From Polynucleobacter sp. MWH-Jannik1A5 (GTDB lineage: Bacteria; Pseudomonadota; Gammaproteobacteria; Burkholderiales; Burkholderiaceae), in contig NZ_JACVPQ010000001.1 in NCBI RefSeq assembly GCF_018881795.1, positions 635,376 through 699,375 of the forward strand: DNA of 64,000 nucleotides, written 5' to 3'. Both the position numbers and the translations under genes were made by a program. How positions within the stretch are numbered: the stretch's first letter is position 1; each line of letters begins with the position of its first letter. Shown here piece by piece: positions 1 to 7,816 of the stretch. The notes beneath the pieces were generated by a model, which saw nothing but the letters and a program-made list of their open reading frames with translations, made no database searches and was not told the DNA's origin.

Positions 1-115
1 AGGCAATATAAGCCAGAGTAGCAACTACCGCCCAAAATACTTGCTTGTTGGCCGCACCTAGTACGCAGGCAAACCAACCAAGCTGGAAGATAACGAAATT
101 CCAAAATTTAGCCAT
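1..115 (-). CDS. DUF2878 family membrane protein (N-terminal fragment)
   Basis: The minus strand opens at an ATG (113-115) and reads MAKFWNFVIFQLGWFACVLG and onward, staying open to the window edge, so only the first 38 residues are visible. The phrase FQLGWFACVLGAA is typical of the N-terminus of DUF2878, a family of small inner-membrane proteins of unknown function. The visible part would hold a first membrane helix at about residues 5-20. An AGGA lies upstream of the ATG. The tRNA-Met gene lies upstream on the same strand, separated by a terminator, so this gene probably needs its own promoter or read-through. Family call from memory of the motif. Confidence 0.6.
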   Translation of the reverse strand, partial: MAKFWNFVIFQLGWFACVLGAANKQVFWAVVATLAYIA

Positions 116-130
116 ACCCAGCATCCTAAG

Positions 131-162
131 AAAAAGGCCACTGCCGAGGGGCAATGGCCTTT
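131..162 (-). terminator. Rho-independent terminator of the tRNA-Met transcript
   Basis: A stem of AAGGCCA against TGGCCTT continues past one mismatch into TGCC/GGCA with a GAGG loop. On the minus strand it is followed by a run of T. It lies directly downstream of the tRNA 3' end, which is where a terminator for the tRNA unit should be. Confidence 0.7.
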
Positions 163-167
163 AGATT

Positions 168-244
168 TGGTGGCGAATCAGGGATTTGAACCCCGGACCT
201 GCGGATTATGATTCCGTCGCTCTAACCAGCTGAGCTAATTCGCC
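168..244 (-). tRNA. tRNA-Met (CAT), elongator type
   Basis: The reverse strand folds into a full cloverleaf: acceptor GGCGAAT/ATTCGCC, D stem GCTC/GAGC, anticodon loop ATCATAA with anticodon CAT, T arm CGGGG-TTCAAAT-CCCTG, discriminator A and an encoded CCA (168-170). The first base pair is G-C, unlike initiator tRNA-fMet, so this is an elongator. A CAT anticodon can also belong to tRNA-Ile2, whose C34 is changed to lysidine by TilS. The sequence looks more like tRNA-Met, but this was not tested with identity-element scoring. Confidence 0.9.
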
Positions 245-253
245 GAACTCGCT

Positions 254-282
254 ATTGTAAATGATCAGGGTTCATCTGTCTA
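254..282 (-). promoter_or_regulatory. sigma70-type promoter of tRNA-Met
   Basis: On the minus strand TAGACA (277-282) and TACAAT (254-259) are separated by exactly 17 bases. Each hexamer matches the sigma70 consensus at five of six positions. The -10 box ends ten bases upstream of the first tRNA base, so transcription would begin at or just before the mature 5' end. Confidence 0.65.
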
Positions 283-321
283 AAGGAAGTGGTGGTGACT
301 CCCCGAGCACCCATTTAGCCT

Positions 322-732
322 TTATTTGATCTGAAACACGCTCACAGCCTCGTCTCGACCATACAAGACATTAAATTCGATCTTTTTTGCCAAAAAGAGC
401 TTTTTCAGCACCTCATCCTTGTTGTCAAAAACAATGGCTGTTTGCTCGGGGTAGCGAGAAAAAGGGTCGCTGGTGACGTCCACCGCGACTCCATCAATCT
501 TGATCTGTTTAATGGAGCGTTTGTAGAGCCTGTCAGGGCGAATAAAAATCAGGCGCTTTACATACTTATCCAACACAAGCTTTTGCCCCTGCTCATTCAT
601 CTTGTAGTAGTAGACCAACTCCTCTTTACCATTGGCGGTCATGTCACGCTCTTCATCCCATTTAGCAAAAGCAGCTTGACTGATGAATAGACTCAAAAAT
701 AGAGTGGAAACTACTTTATAAAAGTGCATCAT
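322..732 (-). CDS. Hypothetical secreted protein (136 aa)
   Basis: I do not recognise a family. Residues 1-23 form a clear signal peptide: MMHFYK, then a hydrophobic core VVSTLFLSLFISQ, then AAFA, with likely cleavage before KWDEE. The mature part is about 113 residues, basic and strand-rich, with RLIFIRPDRLYKR and a C-terminal VLYGRDEAVSVFQIK. It contains no cysteine, so there are no disulfides or lipobox. A periplasmic location is inferred. The start could be the first or second ATG of ATGATG. It is divergent from the MOSC gene, with only 46 bp between starts. No function can be assigned. Confidence 0.7.
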   Translation of the reverse strand: MMHFYKVVSTLFLSLFISQAAFAKWDEERDMTANGKEELVYYYKMNEQGQKLVLDKYVKRLIFIRPDRLYKRSIKQIKIDGVAVDVTSDPFSRYPEQTAIVFDNKDEVLKKLFLAKKIEFNVLYGRDEAVSVFQIK

Positions 733-778
733 TTACTTTCTTCAATAGATAACTTGATCTTATCAGTCATTTTTACTT

Positions 779-1390
779 ATGCGTCTACTCACCATCTCCG
801 CCGGCAAAGTCATGCCTTTGTTTGGCAATCATCACTCCGACTACAAATCCGTCGCTTCAGCAATTCGCAAGAAAGCGGTGAGTGCTTTAGACAACCCCGC
901 TACCGTCGACATTACTACCCTTGGCGTTAAAGGCGATGAGCAGGCAGACCTATCAGTACACGGCGGTATTGAAAAAGCCATCTATGTTTATCCGGCAGAA
1001 CACTACGCGTTTTGGAACGAACTATTGACTCGTGAGACTAAGCAGTCGGTTCATTTAGAACATGGAGCTATTGGCGAAAATTTCACAATAGAAGGCCTGT
1101 TAGAAACAGAGGTGTTTGTTGGTGATCGACTGCGGATTGGGGAATTGGAATTTGCAGTCGTCAAACTACGTGAACCCTGCTTTAAATTTAACGCCACAAT
1201 GCGCTACAAAGGCGCCGCAAAGGCAATGCTGCAATCAGGCTTTAGTGGCTGGTATTTGCGGGTGATCAAAACCGGGGCGCTTACTGCTGGCGCTCAAATT
1301 GAACTCATTCCAGGATCAAGAGAAACCTCTATCGCCCAGCAAAATCACAAGCTCTTAAATAATCGCAATCAAAAAGATTTGTGGGAATAA
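779..1390 (+). CDS. MOSC domain-containing protein (YiiM-like)
   Basis: A 203-residue protein of the MOSC superfamily, the C-terminal domain of molybdenum cofactor sulfurases. Seen: GVKGDEQADLSVHGG at about 49-63, HGAIGENFTIEGL at 95-107, and the conserved cysteine in REPCFKF (Cys134), a position linked to Mo or sulfur handling in the family. The layout and length match the YiiM group, members of which reduce N-hydroxylated bases in E. coli. That substrate is known for YiiM and only inferred here. No clear Shine-Dalgarno precedes the ATG, so the start is less certain than the family. It ends at a strong bidirectional terminator. Confidence 0.85.
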   Translation: MRLLTISAGKVMPLFGNHHSDYKSVASAIRKKAVSALDNPATVDITTLGVKGDEQADLSVHGGIEKAIYVYPAEHYAFWNELLTRETKQSVHLEHGAIGENFTIEGLLETEVFVGDRLRIGELEFAVVKLREPCFKFNATMRYKGAAKAMLQSGFSGWYLRVIKTGALTAGAQIELIPGSRETSIAQQNHKLLNNRNQKDLWE

Positions 1391-1420
1391 AAAAACCCGA
1401 CCATTTCTGATCGGGTTTTT
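1391..1420. terminator. Bidirectional Rho-independent terminator
   Basis: Ten-base arms AAAAACCCGA and TCGGGTTTTT flank a 10-base loop. The arms supply T-runs on both strands, so this hairpin can end both the MOSC gene (plus) and the MFS gene (minus), which converge on it. Confidence 0.85.
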
Positions 1421-1443
1421 TATTTGTTACAGACTAAAGAAGC

Positions 1444-3114
1444 TTAGTCACGTGCGTAGATATCTACGTCTTTGGTTTCTTTAACAAACAGTGTACCGAT
1501 TACCAATGTCATCGCAGCGATGATGATTGGGTACCAGAGACCGTAGTAAATGTTACCGTTTTGCGCAACCAAGGCGAAGGAGATCGTTGGCAACAAGCCA
1601 CCGAACCAACCGTTACCGATATGGTATGGCAATGACATAGAGGTGTAACGAATACGAGTTGGGAACATCTCAACAAGCATCGCAGCGATTGGGCCATAAA
1701 CCATGGTTACCAAGATCACCAAGAACACCAACAAAGCCAATACAGCTACGTAGTTAATTTGTGAGGAATCAGCTTTAGCTGGGTAGCCAGCAGCATTCAA
1801 CGCATCACGAATTTGCTTCTTGAACTCAGCATCCTTAGCTTTCAAATCTGCTGGAGCCATACCTTTTGCTGAGTAACCAGTGATTTCTGTATCACCGATC
1901 TTCACAACAGCTGTACCGCCGGCTGGGCCAGGGATTGTGCTGTAGCTTGCAGAGTTAGACGCCATCACTTGTTTTGCAATATCGCAAGAACTTGTGAACT
2001 TCGCTGTACCTGTTGGGTTGAACTGGAATGTACATTCATTGACATCAGCAGTAATCGTAGCTGGTGCAGTTGCCATCGCTTTTTCTAACGCTGGGTTAGC
2101 AAAGTGGGTCAAAGCATTAAATACGGAAACTGGTGTATTTGGGATGTAAGTAATGATTGCCAAGAGCAAGCCGCTCATGATGATTACTTTACGGCCAATC
2201 TTGTCAGACCATGCACCAAATACTACGAAGAACGGTGTGCCGATTACCAATGAAGCAGCAATCAACAAGTTCGCAGTCTTAGCATCTACCTTCAAAACTT
2301 GTGTGAGGTAGAACAAAGCGTAGAACTGGCCTGTGTACCAAACCACCGCTTGACCTGCAACCAGACCAAACAATGCCAAGATAACAATCTTCAAGTTCTT
2401 CCACTGGCCGAATGACTCGGACAAAGGAGCTTTTGACAACTTGCCTTCTTCTTTCATCTTCTTGAAAGCTGGAGACTCATTCATGGACAAACGAATCCAT
2501 ACAGAGATCGCCAACAATGCGATAGAAGCGATGAAAGGAATACGCCAGCCCCAAACATCAAAGTCTGGACCAGTGAATTCACGTGTGAACAAAATCACGA
2601 GCAAGGAGAGGAACAAACCTAAAGTAGCGGTTGTTTGAATCCAAGCTGTGTAGGCACCACGCTTACCGTGAGGAGCATGTTCTGCAACGTAAGTAGCAGC
2701 ACCACCGTACTCACCGCCCAAAGCCAAACCTTGAAGCATACGCAATGCGATCAAGATAACTGGAGCAGCAACACCGATAGTTGCGTAGTTAGGCAGAATA
2801 CCTACGATGAAGGTTGCGCCACCCATTAACAGGATGGTGACCAAGAACGTATATTTACGTCCGATCAAATCGCCTAAGCGACCGAACACCAACGCGCCGA
2901 ATGGACGCACGATGAAACCAGCAGCAAACGCTAACAAAGCGAAAATGAAGGCAGAGCCAGCATCTAAGCCTGAGAAGAACTGCTTGGCGATAACGGCAGC
3001 CAAAGAACCGTAAAGATAAAAGTCGTACCACTCAAAAACCGTACCTAAAGATGATGCAAAAATAACTTTGCGTTCTTCAGCGGTCATTGGGGCTGCTTTA
3101 GTTGATGTTGACAT
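1444..3114 (-). CDS. MFS transporter, metabolite:H+ symporter (MHS) family
   Basis: A 556-residue inner-membrane carrier. EWYDFYLYG at about 28-36, GRLGDLIGRK at 78-87 and GAWSDKIGRK at 300-309 are the classic MHS signatures seen in ProP, ShiA and KgtP, which bring in betaine, shikimate or dicarboxylates with protons. LALGGEYGGAATYVAEHAP (129-148) fits the same group. The usual 430-residue core is extended by an insert at about 325-453 containing Cys361 and Cys377, placed between two membrane helices and probably periplasmic. AGGAG lies a few bases before the ATG. Substrate not determinable; a short-chain carboxylate is only a guess. Confidence 0.85.
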   Translation of the reverse strand: MSTSTKAAPMTAEERKVIFASSLGTVFEWYDFYLYGSLAAVIAKQFFSGLDAGSAFIFALLAFAAGFIVRPFGALVFGRLGDLIGRKYTFLVTILLMGGATFIVGILPNYATIGVAAPVILIALRMLQGLALGGEYGGAATYVAEHAPHGKRGAYTAWIQTTATLGLFLSLLVILFTREFTGPDFDVWGWRIPFIASIALLAISVWIRLSMNESPAFKKMKEEGKLSKAPLSESFGQWKNLKIVILALFGLVAGQAVVWYTGQFYALFYLTQVLKVDAKTANLLIAASLVIGTPFFVVFGAWSDKIGRKVIIMSGLLLAIITYIPNTPVSVFNALTHFANPALEKAMATAPATITADVNECTFQFNPTGTAKFTSSCDIAKQVMASNSASYSTIPGPAGGTAVVKIGDTEITGYSAKGMAPADLKAKDAEFKKQIRDALNAAGYPAKADSSQINYVAVLALLVFLVILVTMVYGPIAAMLVEMFPTRIRYTSMSLPYHIGNGWFGGLLPTISFALVAQNGNIYYGLWYPIIIAAMTLVIGTLFVKETKDVDIYARD

Positions 3115-3165
3115 CAGTAGCTCCTAACTATTTTTATTAAATAAAAAAACAACGGGTCGATTATG

Positions 3166-3235
3166 CTTTGAAAAAATTCAAAGAAATCCACTAGTTAGGG
3201 TAATTCCCCATCAAATAGGATCGGGGTTTTCCCGA
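3166..3235. promoter_or_regulatory. Candidate regulatory region between MFS and GGT-family genes
   Basis: The 212-bp divergent gap holds a perfect inverted repeat, CTTTGAA-AAAA-TTCAAAG (3166-3183), a GGGTAATTCCC pseudo-palindrome (3198-3208) and a second inverted repeat, TCGGG-GTTTT-CCCGA (3221-3235). On the minus strand a CATAAT sits between the first repeat and the MFS start and has no good -35. That is what an activator-dependent promoter would look like. The GGG-N5-CCC element resembles operators of LuxR/FixJ-type response regulators, but this is only a visual match. Confidence 0.3.
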
Positions 3236-3326
3236 GAAATCAGGAAACTAGAGGCAATTTCACAACAAGTACTAGCCTAGCGTCTAATGCATAGGCAGCA
3301 GTTTATATATTGGAGACACAATAACC

Positions 3327-4925
3327 ATGCAACAAAAATGGGGAATTCGAGGAATGGCGGTAGCGCCACATTCACTCGCTTCTGAATCAGCCATAACAGT
3401 TCTGCGGGAAGGTGGTAACGCTTTAGAGGCAATGGTGGCGGCAGCCGCAACGATTGCAGTTGTCTATCCCCATATGAACTCAATAGGTGGCGACTCATTT
3501 TGGGTTGTTCACTCACCTGGCAAGGCTATGGGTGGCATCGATGCTTGCGGTGCTGCAGCTGGTTTAGCAACTAAGCAATGGTATGCGGAGCGAGGTATTA
3601 CTAAAACCATTCCTTTTAGAGGGCCCGTTGCTGCAAATACAGTTGCCGGAACTATCTCTGGCTGGGGCGCCGCTCACAAACTCTCCAAACAAGGCTTGGG
3701 CGGCAAGATTCCCCTGTCTCGCTTATTGGCTGATGCCATTCATTACGCAGAAGCAGGTGTACCAGTTACTTATAGTCAATCCAGCTTGACTGCAAAGAAG
3801 CGTGAGGAGCTTAACTCCATCCCTGGATTTGCAAAAACTTTTTTAGTGGATGGCAAAGCACCTGCGGTTGGCAGCATCTTTAAACAAGAGCGCCTGGCAA
3901 AAACCTTGCGTCAAATTGCCACCAAGGGAACGGACGATTATTACCGCGGCGATCTTGCTGAACTCCTTGCAAAAGAGCTAATCAACATTGGCAGTCCATT
4001 GCGCCTCGATGATTTGCATCGTCATCACGCCAAACTCATTGATCCATTAGAGCTCAAGCATAGTCTGGGTAAGGTGTACAACATGATTCCACCTACTCAA
4101 GGTGTTGTGTCATTAATGATCATCGGGATCTTGGATCAGTTGAACTTAAAACGCTTTAAGGTCGATAGCGCTGAGTATGTACATCATTGTGTTGAGGCCA
4201 CTAAGCAAGCATTCAAAATTCGCGATCAATTTGTCACTGATCCTGCGTACATGACAAAAAATGCACAGTCTTTCTTATCGCCTGCATTCTTAAAAAAACT
4301 TGCTAAGAATATTGACCCCAACAAAGCTTTACCTTGGGGCCAAGGCAAGGGACCGGCCGATACGATTTGGATGGGCGTCATTGATGGTGATGGCAATTGC
4401 GTCTCATTCATTCAAAGTATTTATCACGAGTTTGGCGCTGGCATTGTGCTGCCTAAATCTGGCGTGAACTGGCAAAACCGTGGCTGCAGTTTTTCACTTG
4501 ACCCGAATACACTGAATCATCTTGAGCCCTATCGCAAACCATTCCACACATTGAATCCAGCGATGGCTTTATTCAAAGATGGGCGCTCGATGGTTTATGG
4601 AACGATGGGTGGTGATGGTCAACCGCAAACGCAATGCGCCGTCTTTACTCGCACTGCCACTTACGGCTTAGACCCACAAGATGTTATCAGCCGTCCACGC
4701 TGGTTGCTCGGTCGCACTTGGGGTCAAACAAGTGACAGCCTAAAACTCGAGTCCCGCTTTAGCCCTTGGGTAGCCAAAGAGCTTCATGCTTTAGGTCATG
4801 AGATAGAAATGCTCGATGCGTTTGATGAAACCGTAGGACATGCTGGCTGCATCATTCGTGATCCATCAGGCACATTGCGTGGCGGATGGGATCCTCGTAG
4901 CGATGGTGCGGTTAGCGCGTTTTAG
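3327..4925 (+). CDS. Gamma-glutamyltransferase family protein
   Basis: A 532-residue member of the Ntn-hydrolase gamma-glutamyltranspeptidase family, which cleaves itself before a threonine and then moves or hydrolyses gamma-glutamyl groups. The N-terminal GMAVAPHSLASESAITVLREGGNA and NSIGGDSFW at 51-59 are family hallmarks. Thr346 in ADTIWMGVIDGDG aligns by eye with the catalytic Thr of the TTH motif. GTMGGDGQPQ matches the conserved GGDGQ late in the small subunit. There is no signal peptide, unlike periplasmic Ggt, so this looks like the cytoplasmic branch whose substrates are mostly unknown. Its last 14 bp overlap the convergent TRIC gene. Confidence 0.8.
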   Translation: MQQKWGIRGMAVAPHSLASESAITVLREGGNALEAMVAAAATIAVVYPHMNSIGGDSFWVVHSPGKAMGGIDACGAAAGLATKQWYAERGITKTIPFRGPVAANTVAGTISGWGAAHKLSKQGLGGKIPLSRLLADAIHYAEAGVPVTYSQSSLTAKKREELNSIPGFAKTFLVDGKAPAVGSIFKQERLAKTLRQIATKGTDDYYRGDLAELLAKELINIGSPLRLDDLHRHHAKLIDPLELKHSLGKVYNMIPPTQGVVSLMIIGILDQLNLKRFKVDSAEYVHHCVEATKQAFKIRDQFVTDPAYMTKNAQSFLSPAFLKKLAKNIDPNKALPWGQGKGPADTIWMGVIDGDGNCVSFIQSIYHEFGAGIVLPKSGVNWQNRGCSFSLDPNTLNHLEPYRKPFHTLNPAMALFKDGRSMVYGTMGGDGQPQTQCAVFTRTATYGLDPQDVISRPRWLLGRTWGQTSDSLKLESRFSPWVAKELHALGHEIEMLDAFDETVGHAGCIIRDPSGTLRGGWDPRSDGAVSAF

Positions 4926-5541
4926 TAATAAACATTTTAGGTACGCGCAGATCCCAATAAATGGCGGCTGCGCGTAGCCCAAAAATTCCGAACATACAAA
5001 TCACAGATCCTTCAACCACATGCTGCGGCAAGAAGTTCAGCACCAAAACATAAGCAACACAACCCAAGGTCACCGGAATCGCATAAAGCTCATGGGACAT
5101 GATTAGCGTTTTTCTGCCGGCAAGCACATCACGTAATAGGCCGCCACCGATCGCGGTAATTACACCTAAGATGACTGGTGCAACAGGCAAACCAAAATTC
5201 ATATTCCATGCTTTATCAGCGCCCTGAATCGCAAATAGAGCAGCGCCAAAGCCATCGATATACAACATCCAACGATAAATTTGCGGTTGGGTAAAAAACG
5301 ATTCTGCGAAAAATGTCAGCACGCTTGCGCCCAAGGCAAGCCATACATATATTTGATTGTCCGACCAGAAGGTGGGTACCTCCAAAATAATGTCGCGAAT
5401 AGTACCGCCACCAATTGCGGTGATTAATCCGAGAACCAAAACACCAAATAGATCGACGCCACGATCTGCAATGGCCAATACTCCCGTCACAGCAAAGGCC
5501 ATGGTTGCAATAATGCCGATCCAAAAATTAATATCTTCCAT
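4912..5541 (-). CDS. Trimeric intracellular cation (TRIC) channel family protein
   Basis: About 209 residues, almost all membrane-embedded, formed of two repeats of the UPF0126 type. Each repeat contains the signature GGG-x-x-R-D: AIGGGTIRDIIL in the first and AIGGGLLRDVLAG in the second. Bacterial TRIC homologues form trimers that conduct K+ and other monovalent cations. I chose the ATG of MEDINFWIG (5539-5541). The frame stays open 27 codons further upstream with other ATGs, but that extension is polar and unlike the family. The 3' end overlaps the GGT-family gene; the 5' end is divergent from maiA. Confidence 0.85.
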   Translation of the reverse strand: MEDINFWIGIIATMAFAVTGVLAIADRGVDLFGVLVLGLITAIGGGTIRDIILEVPTFWSDNQIYVWLALGASVLTFFAESFFTQPQIYRWMLYIDGFGAALFAIQGADKAWNMNFGLPVAPVILGVITAIGGGLLRDVLAGRKTLIMSHELYAIPVTLGCVAYVLVLNFLPQHVVEGSVICMFGIFGLRAAAIYWDLRVPKMFITKTR

Positions 5542-5639
5542 AGCAATGAGTCTAAAGCACTTTGCTTGAGTCCTATCTTGAATGGCCATTCTGAATATAC
5601 TGTTAGTCATGAGTTCAGACATTCAGATAAGGCATTGAT

Positions 5640-6320
5640 ATGACCCCCAAGCTGTATAGCTTTTGGCGCAGCTCTGCTGCCTTTCGTGTGCGTATTGCCC
5701 TTAACCTAAAGGGCATGAAATTCGACACCATTCCAATCCACCTCAGTAAAAATGGTGGCGAGCAAATGAGTGAGGTATTTAGCAGCAAAAATCCCAATCG
5801 CTTAGTACCTCTTTTTGAGGAGGGTCAGAAAAGCATTCATCAATCCTTGGCAATTATTGAGTATCTTGATGAAATTCAGGCTGAGCCCGCACTATTGCCA
5901 AAAATTGCAATTGATCGAGCTTGGGTACGTTCAATAGCAATGGACATCACCAGCGACATTCATCCAATCAATAATGTTCGCGTACTCCGCTACCTCATCA
6001 AAAAACTCGGCCTTAGCAATGAAGCCAAGGATGAGTGGTACCAGCACTGGATCAGAGTTGGGCTCGAGAGCATTGAAAAACAATTAAGTCATGACACCAG
6101 AGTTGGAAGATTTGCTTATGGCGACAAGCCAAGCTTAATAGATGTCTGCTTGGTGCCTCAGCTATTTAACGCACTGAGCGCAAAAGTAGATGTGGAGCCC
6201 TACCCTACACTCATGAGCATTTTTCATGAGTGTATGAAGTTGCCTGCTTTTATTGATGCATCCTGGGAAAAACAAATAGATGCCGAAGGCTCAAACCCCG
6301 TTGCTCCACCACAGAAATAA
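5640..6320 (+). CDS. maiA: Maleylacetoacetate isomerase
   Basis: A 226-residue zeta-class glutathione transferase. The N-terminal thioredoxin-like half has YSFWRSSAAFRVRIALNLKG, close to the SSASYRVR active-site loop of the family, and HQSLAIIEYLDE with the glutathione gamma-glutamyl contact. The helical second half has DITSDIHPINNVRVL and the conserved LIDVCLVPQLFNA. It would turn maleylacetoacetate into fumarylacetoacetate in tyrosine or gentisate breakdown, but no partner gene (hydrolase, dioxygenase) is next to it here. AAGG precedes the ATG at good spacing. The last 30 bp overlap the convergent AEC transporter gene. Confidence 0.88.
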   Translation: MTPKLYSFWRSSAAFRVRIALNLKGMKFDTIPIHLSKNGGEQMSEVFSSKNPNRLVPLFEEGQKSIHQSLAIIEYLDEIQAEPALLPKIAIDRAWVRSIAMDITSDIHPINNVRVLRYLIKKLGLSNEAKDEWYQHWIRVGLESIEKQLSHDTRVGRFAYGDKPSLIDVCLVPQLFNALSAKVDVEPYPTLMSIFHECMKLPAFIDASWEKQIDAEGSNPVAPPQK

Positions 6321-7220
6321 TGAGAGCGTGAACAAAGAGCTCACGGTAGTAATCAATACCACCCTAGAAATAATGCTGCCATCAGCTTTGTAATACTGAG
6401 CCAACATAAAAGGCCCAGTACCAGTGGGCAAGGCGCTCAAAATCACAATAGCACTTACCCATAAATCAGGTAAGCCCAAAATCGGACCCGCTATCATCCA
6501 AGCAATTAAGGGTTGCAGTATTAACTTTGCCAAACTAATACCCCATGCCCTCGATGGCGCGACAGCACTCTTTTGCATCAGAAATAAACCAATTGAAACT
6601 AAAGCGCATGGCGTAGAAGCAGCCGCTAAAAATGAAATCACTTGAGCAACCGGATCGTACAAAGTCAATTCACTAGAAGCCCATATCAAACCGGCGACTG
6701 GAGCTATGAGTAATGGATTGGTGCACAAGGATTTAATAACGCTTAAGACGATCTCATGAGACTTCTTATGCGACAAGATACCAATCTCAATAAATACTGT
6801 TGCCAATGCAAACATCACGAACACAATAAAAGTAGAAATAATGGCTGGAGCCAGCCCATCCTGACCAAGGGCAAGTGCGCACAATGGAATGCCCATGTAT
6901 CCGGTATTTGAATAAGAAGCACTGAGGCCGTCAAAGCTGGCGGCAGCTAAGTCTCGATGACGTATCCAGCTCACTAGTAGCACTAAGGCAAAAACAATTA
7001 AGCAGCTCAGAAAAAAAGCGGTGATAAAACTGGGCTGCCACAGTGTTTGCCAGCCGCTATTGGCGGCGAAGTTAAATAGTTGCGCAGGCAAAGCCAACCA
7101 AACAACAAACCGGTTTAACTCAGTTGAGGCATTGATGCCTAGCTTACCAACGCGCCCGCCAACATACCCAATCAGTATGAGCAAGAAAACAGGTAGAACT
7201 ACATTGAATACGTAGAGCAA
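6291..7220 (-). CDS. AEC family transporter (auxin efflux carrier type)
   Basis: A 309-residue protein with about ten hydrophobic segments, of the auxin efflux carrier superfamily. Seen: NVVLPVFLLILIGYVGGR at the start, ELNRFVVWLALPAQLFNF, SYSNTGYMGIPLCALALG with the N-x-G-Y-x-G-I-P crossover motif, and ALPTGTGPFMLAQYY near the end. Bacterial members carry small organic anions such as malate or malonate, or leave substrates unknown. No metabolic partner is adjacent, so no substrate is proposed. It lies 15 bp downstream of the carbonic anhydrase gene on the same strand and may be co-transcribed. Confidence 0.85.
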   Translation of the reverse strand: MLYVFNVVLPVFLLILIGYVGGRVGKLGINASTELNRFVVWLALPAQLFNFAANSGWQTLWQPSFITAFFLSCLIVFALVLLVSWIRHRDLAAASFDGLSASYSNTGYMGIPLCALALGQDGLAPAIISTFIVFVMFALATVFIEIGILSHKKSHEIVLSVIKSLCTNPLLIAPVAGLIWASSELTLYDPVAQVISFLAAASTPCALVSIGLFLMQKSAVAPSRAWGISLAKLILQPLIAWMIAGPILGLPDLWVSAIVILSALPTGTGPFMLAQYYKADGSIISRVVLITTVSSLFTLSLFLWWSNGV

Positions 7221-7235
7221 AATTGATTGAGGGGG

Positions 7236-7760
7236 TTAGGCAATTTTTTTCAGCGTTTTGACATAACGCTGTGCATTTTTCACGTAACGTCCAGCGATGT
7301 CGTGAATCCCCGCTATTTGCTCTGCAGTCAATTCTTTTACCGCTTTTGCTGGGGTTCCCAAAATCATAGAGCCGTCCGGAAATTCTTTTCCCTCAGTCAC
7401 CAGAGCGCCGGCACCCACCAAACAGTTTTTACCAATCTTGGCGCCATTCAAAATCACTGCACCAATACCAATCAAACTGCCGTCGCCAATCTGACAGCCG
7501 TGCAGCATCACTTGATGGCCAACAGTGACATGCTTACCAATCATGAGCGGATAACCGGGGTCGGTATGCAAAACAGATGCGTCTTGCACATTACTACCTT
7601 CGCCAATTTGAATGAGGTCGTTATCGCCACGGATCACGACTTTAGGCCAGATGCTTGCATCCTGATGAAGCTCTACTTTGCCGATCACTTCTGCACTCTC
7701 AGCAACCCAAGCGCCCTCAGCTAAGTGAGGAGCATTTCCGTCTAGTTCAAATATAGCCAT
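7236..7760 (-). CDS. Gamma carbonic anhydrase family protein
   Basis: A 174-residue left-handed beta-helix protein built of hexapeptide repeats (IGKVEL, VVIRGD, IQIGEG and so on). Three histidines, His65, His82 and His87 ([30 protein letters not shown] region), sit where gamma carbonic anhydrases of the CamH/YrdA/PaaY type bind zinc. A C-terminal helix holds [11 protein letters not shown]. It probably works as a trimer in the cytoplasm. Whether it hydrates CO2 is not certain, since several members show no activity. Followed closely by the AEC carrier gene. Confidence 0.88.
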   Translation of the reverse strand: MAIFELDGNAPHLAEGAWVAESAEVIGKVELHQDASIWPKVVIRGDNDLIQIGEGSNVQDASVLHTDPGYPLMIGKHVTVGHQVMLHGCQIGDGSLIGIGAVILNGAKIGKNCLVGAGALVTEGKEFPDGSMILGTPAKAVKELTAEQIAGIHDIAGRYVKNAQRYVKTLKKIA

Positions 7761-7816
7761 GACTCATTATAGGTATGAATCAGGCTATAGATGAACGACT
7801 ATGCACTAAAAGTGAA

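Noticed and set aside
168..244. tRNA-Ile2 with a lysidine-modified CAT anticodon
   Set aside because: The body of the molecule fits elongator tRNA-Met better. TilS identity pairs were not evident, though a proper scoring run would settle it.
5216..5524. A 102-codon frame antisense-shifted inside the TRIC gene
   Set aside because: Rich in Trp, Arg, His and Cys, in a shifted frame of a well-supported membrane protein gene; no start signal.
5542..5622. N-terminal extension of the TRIC gene by 27 codons
   Set aside because: The extension is polar, unlike the family, and would run across the maiA promoter region. MEDINFWIG matches the usual N-terminus.
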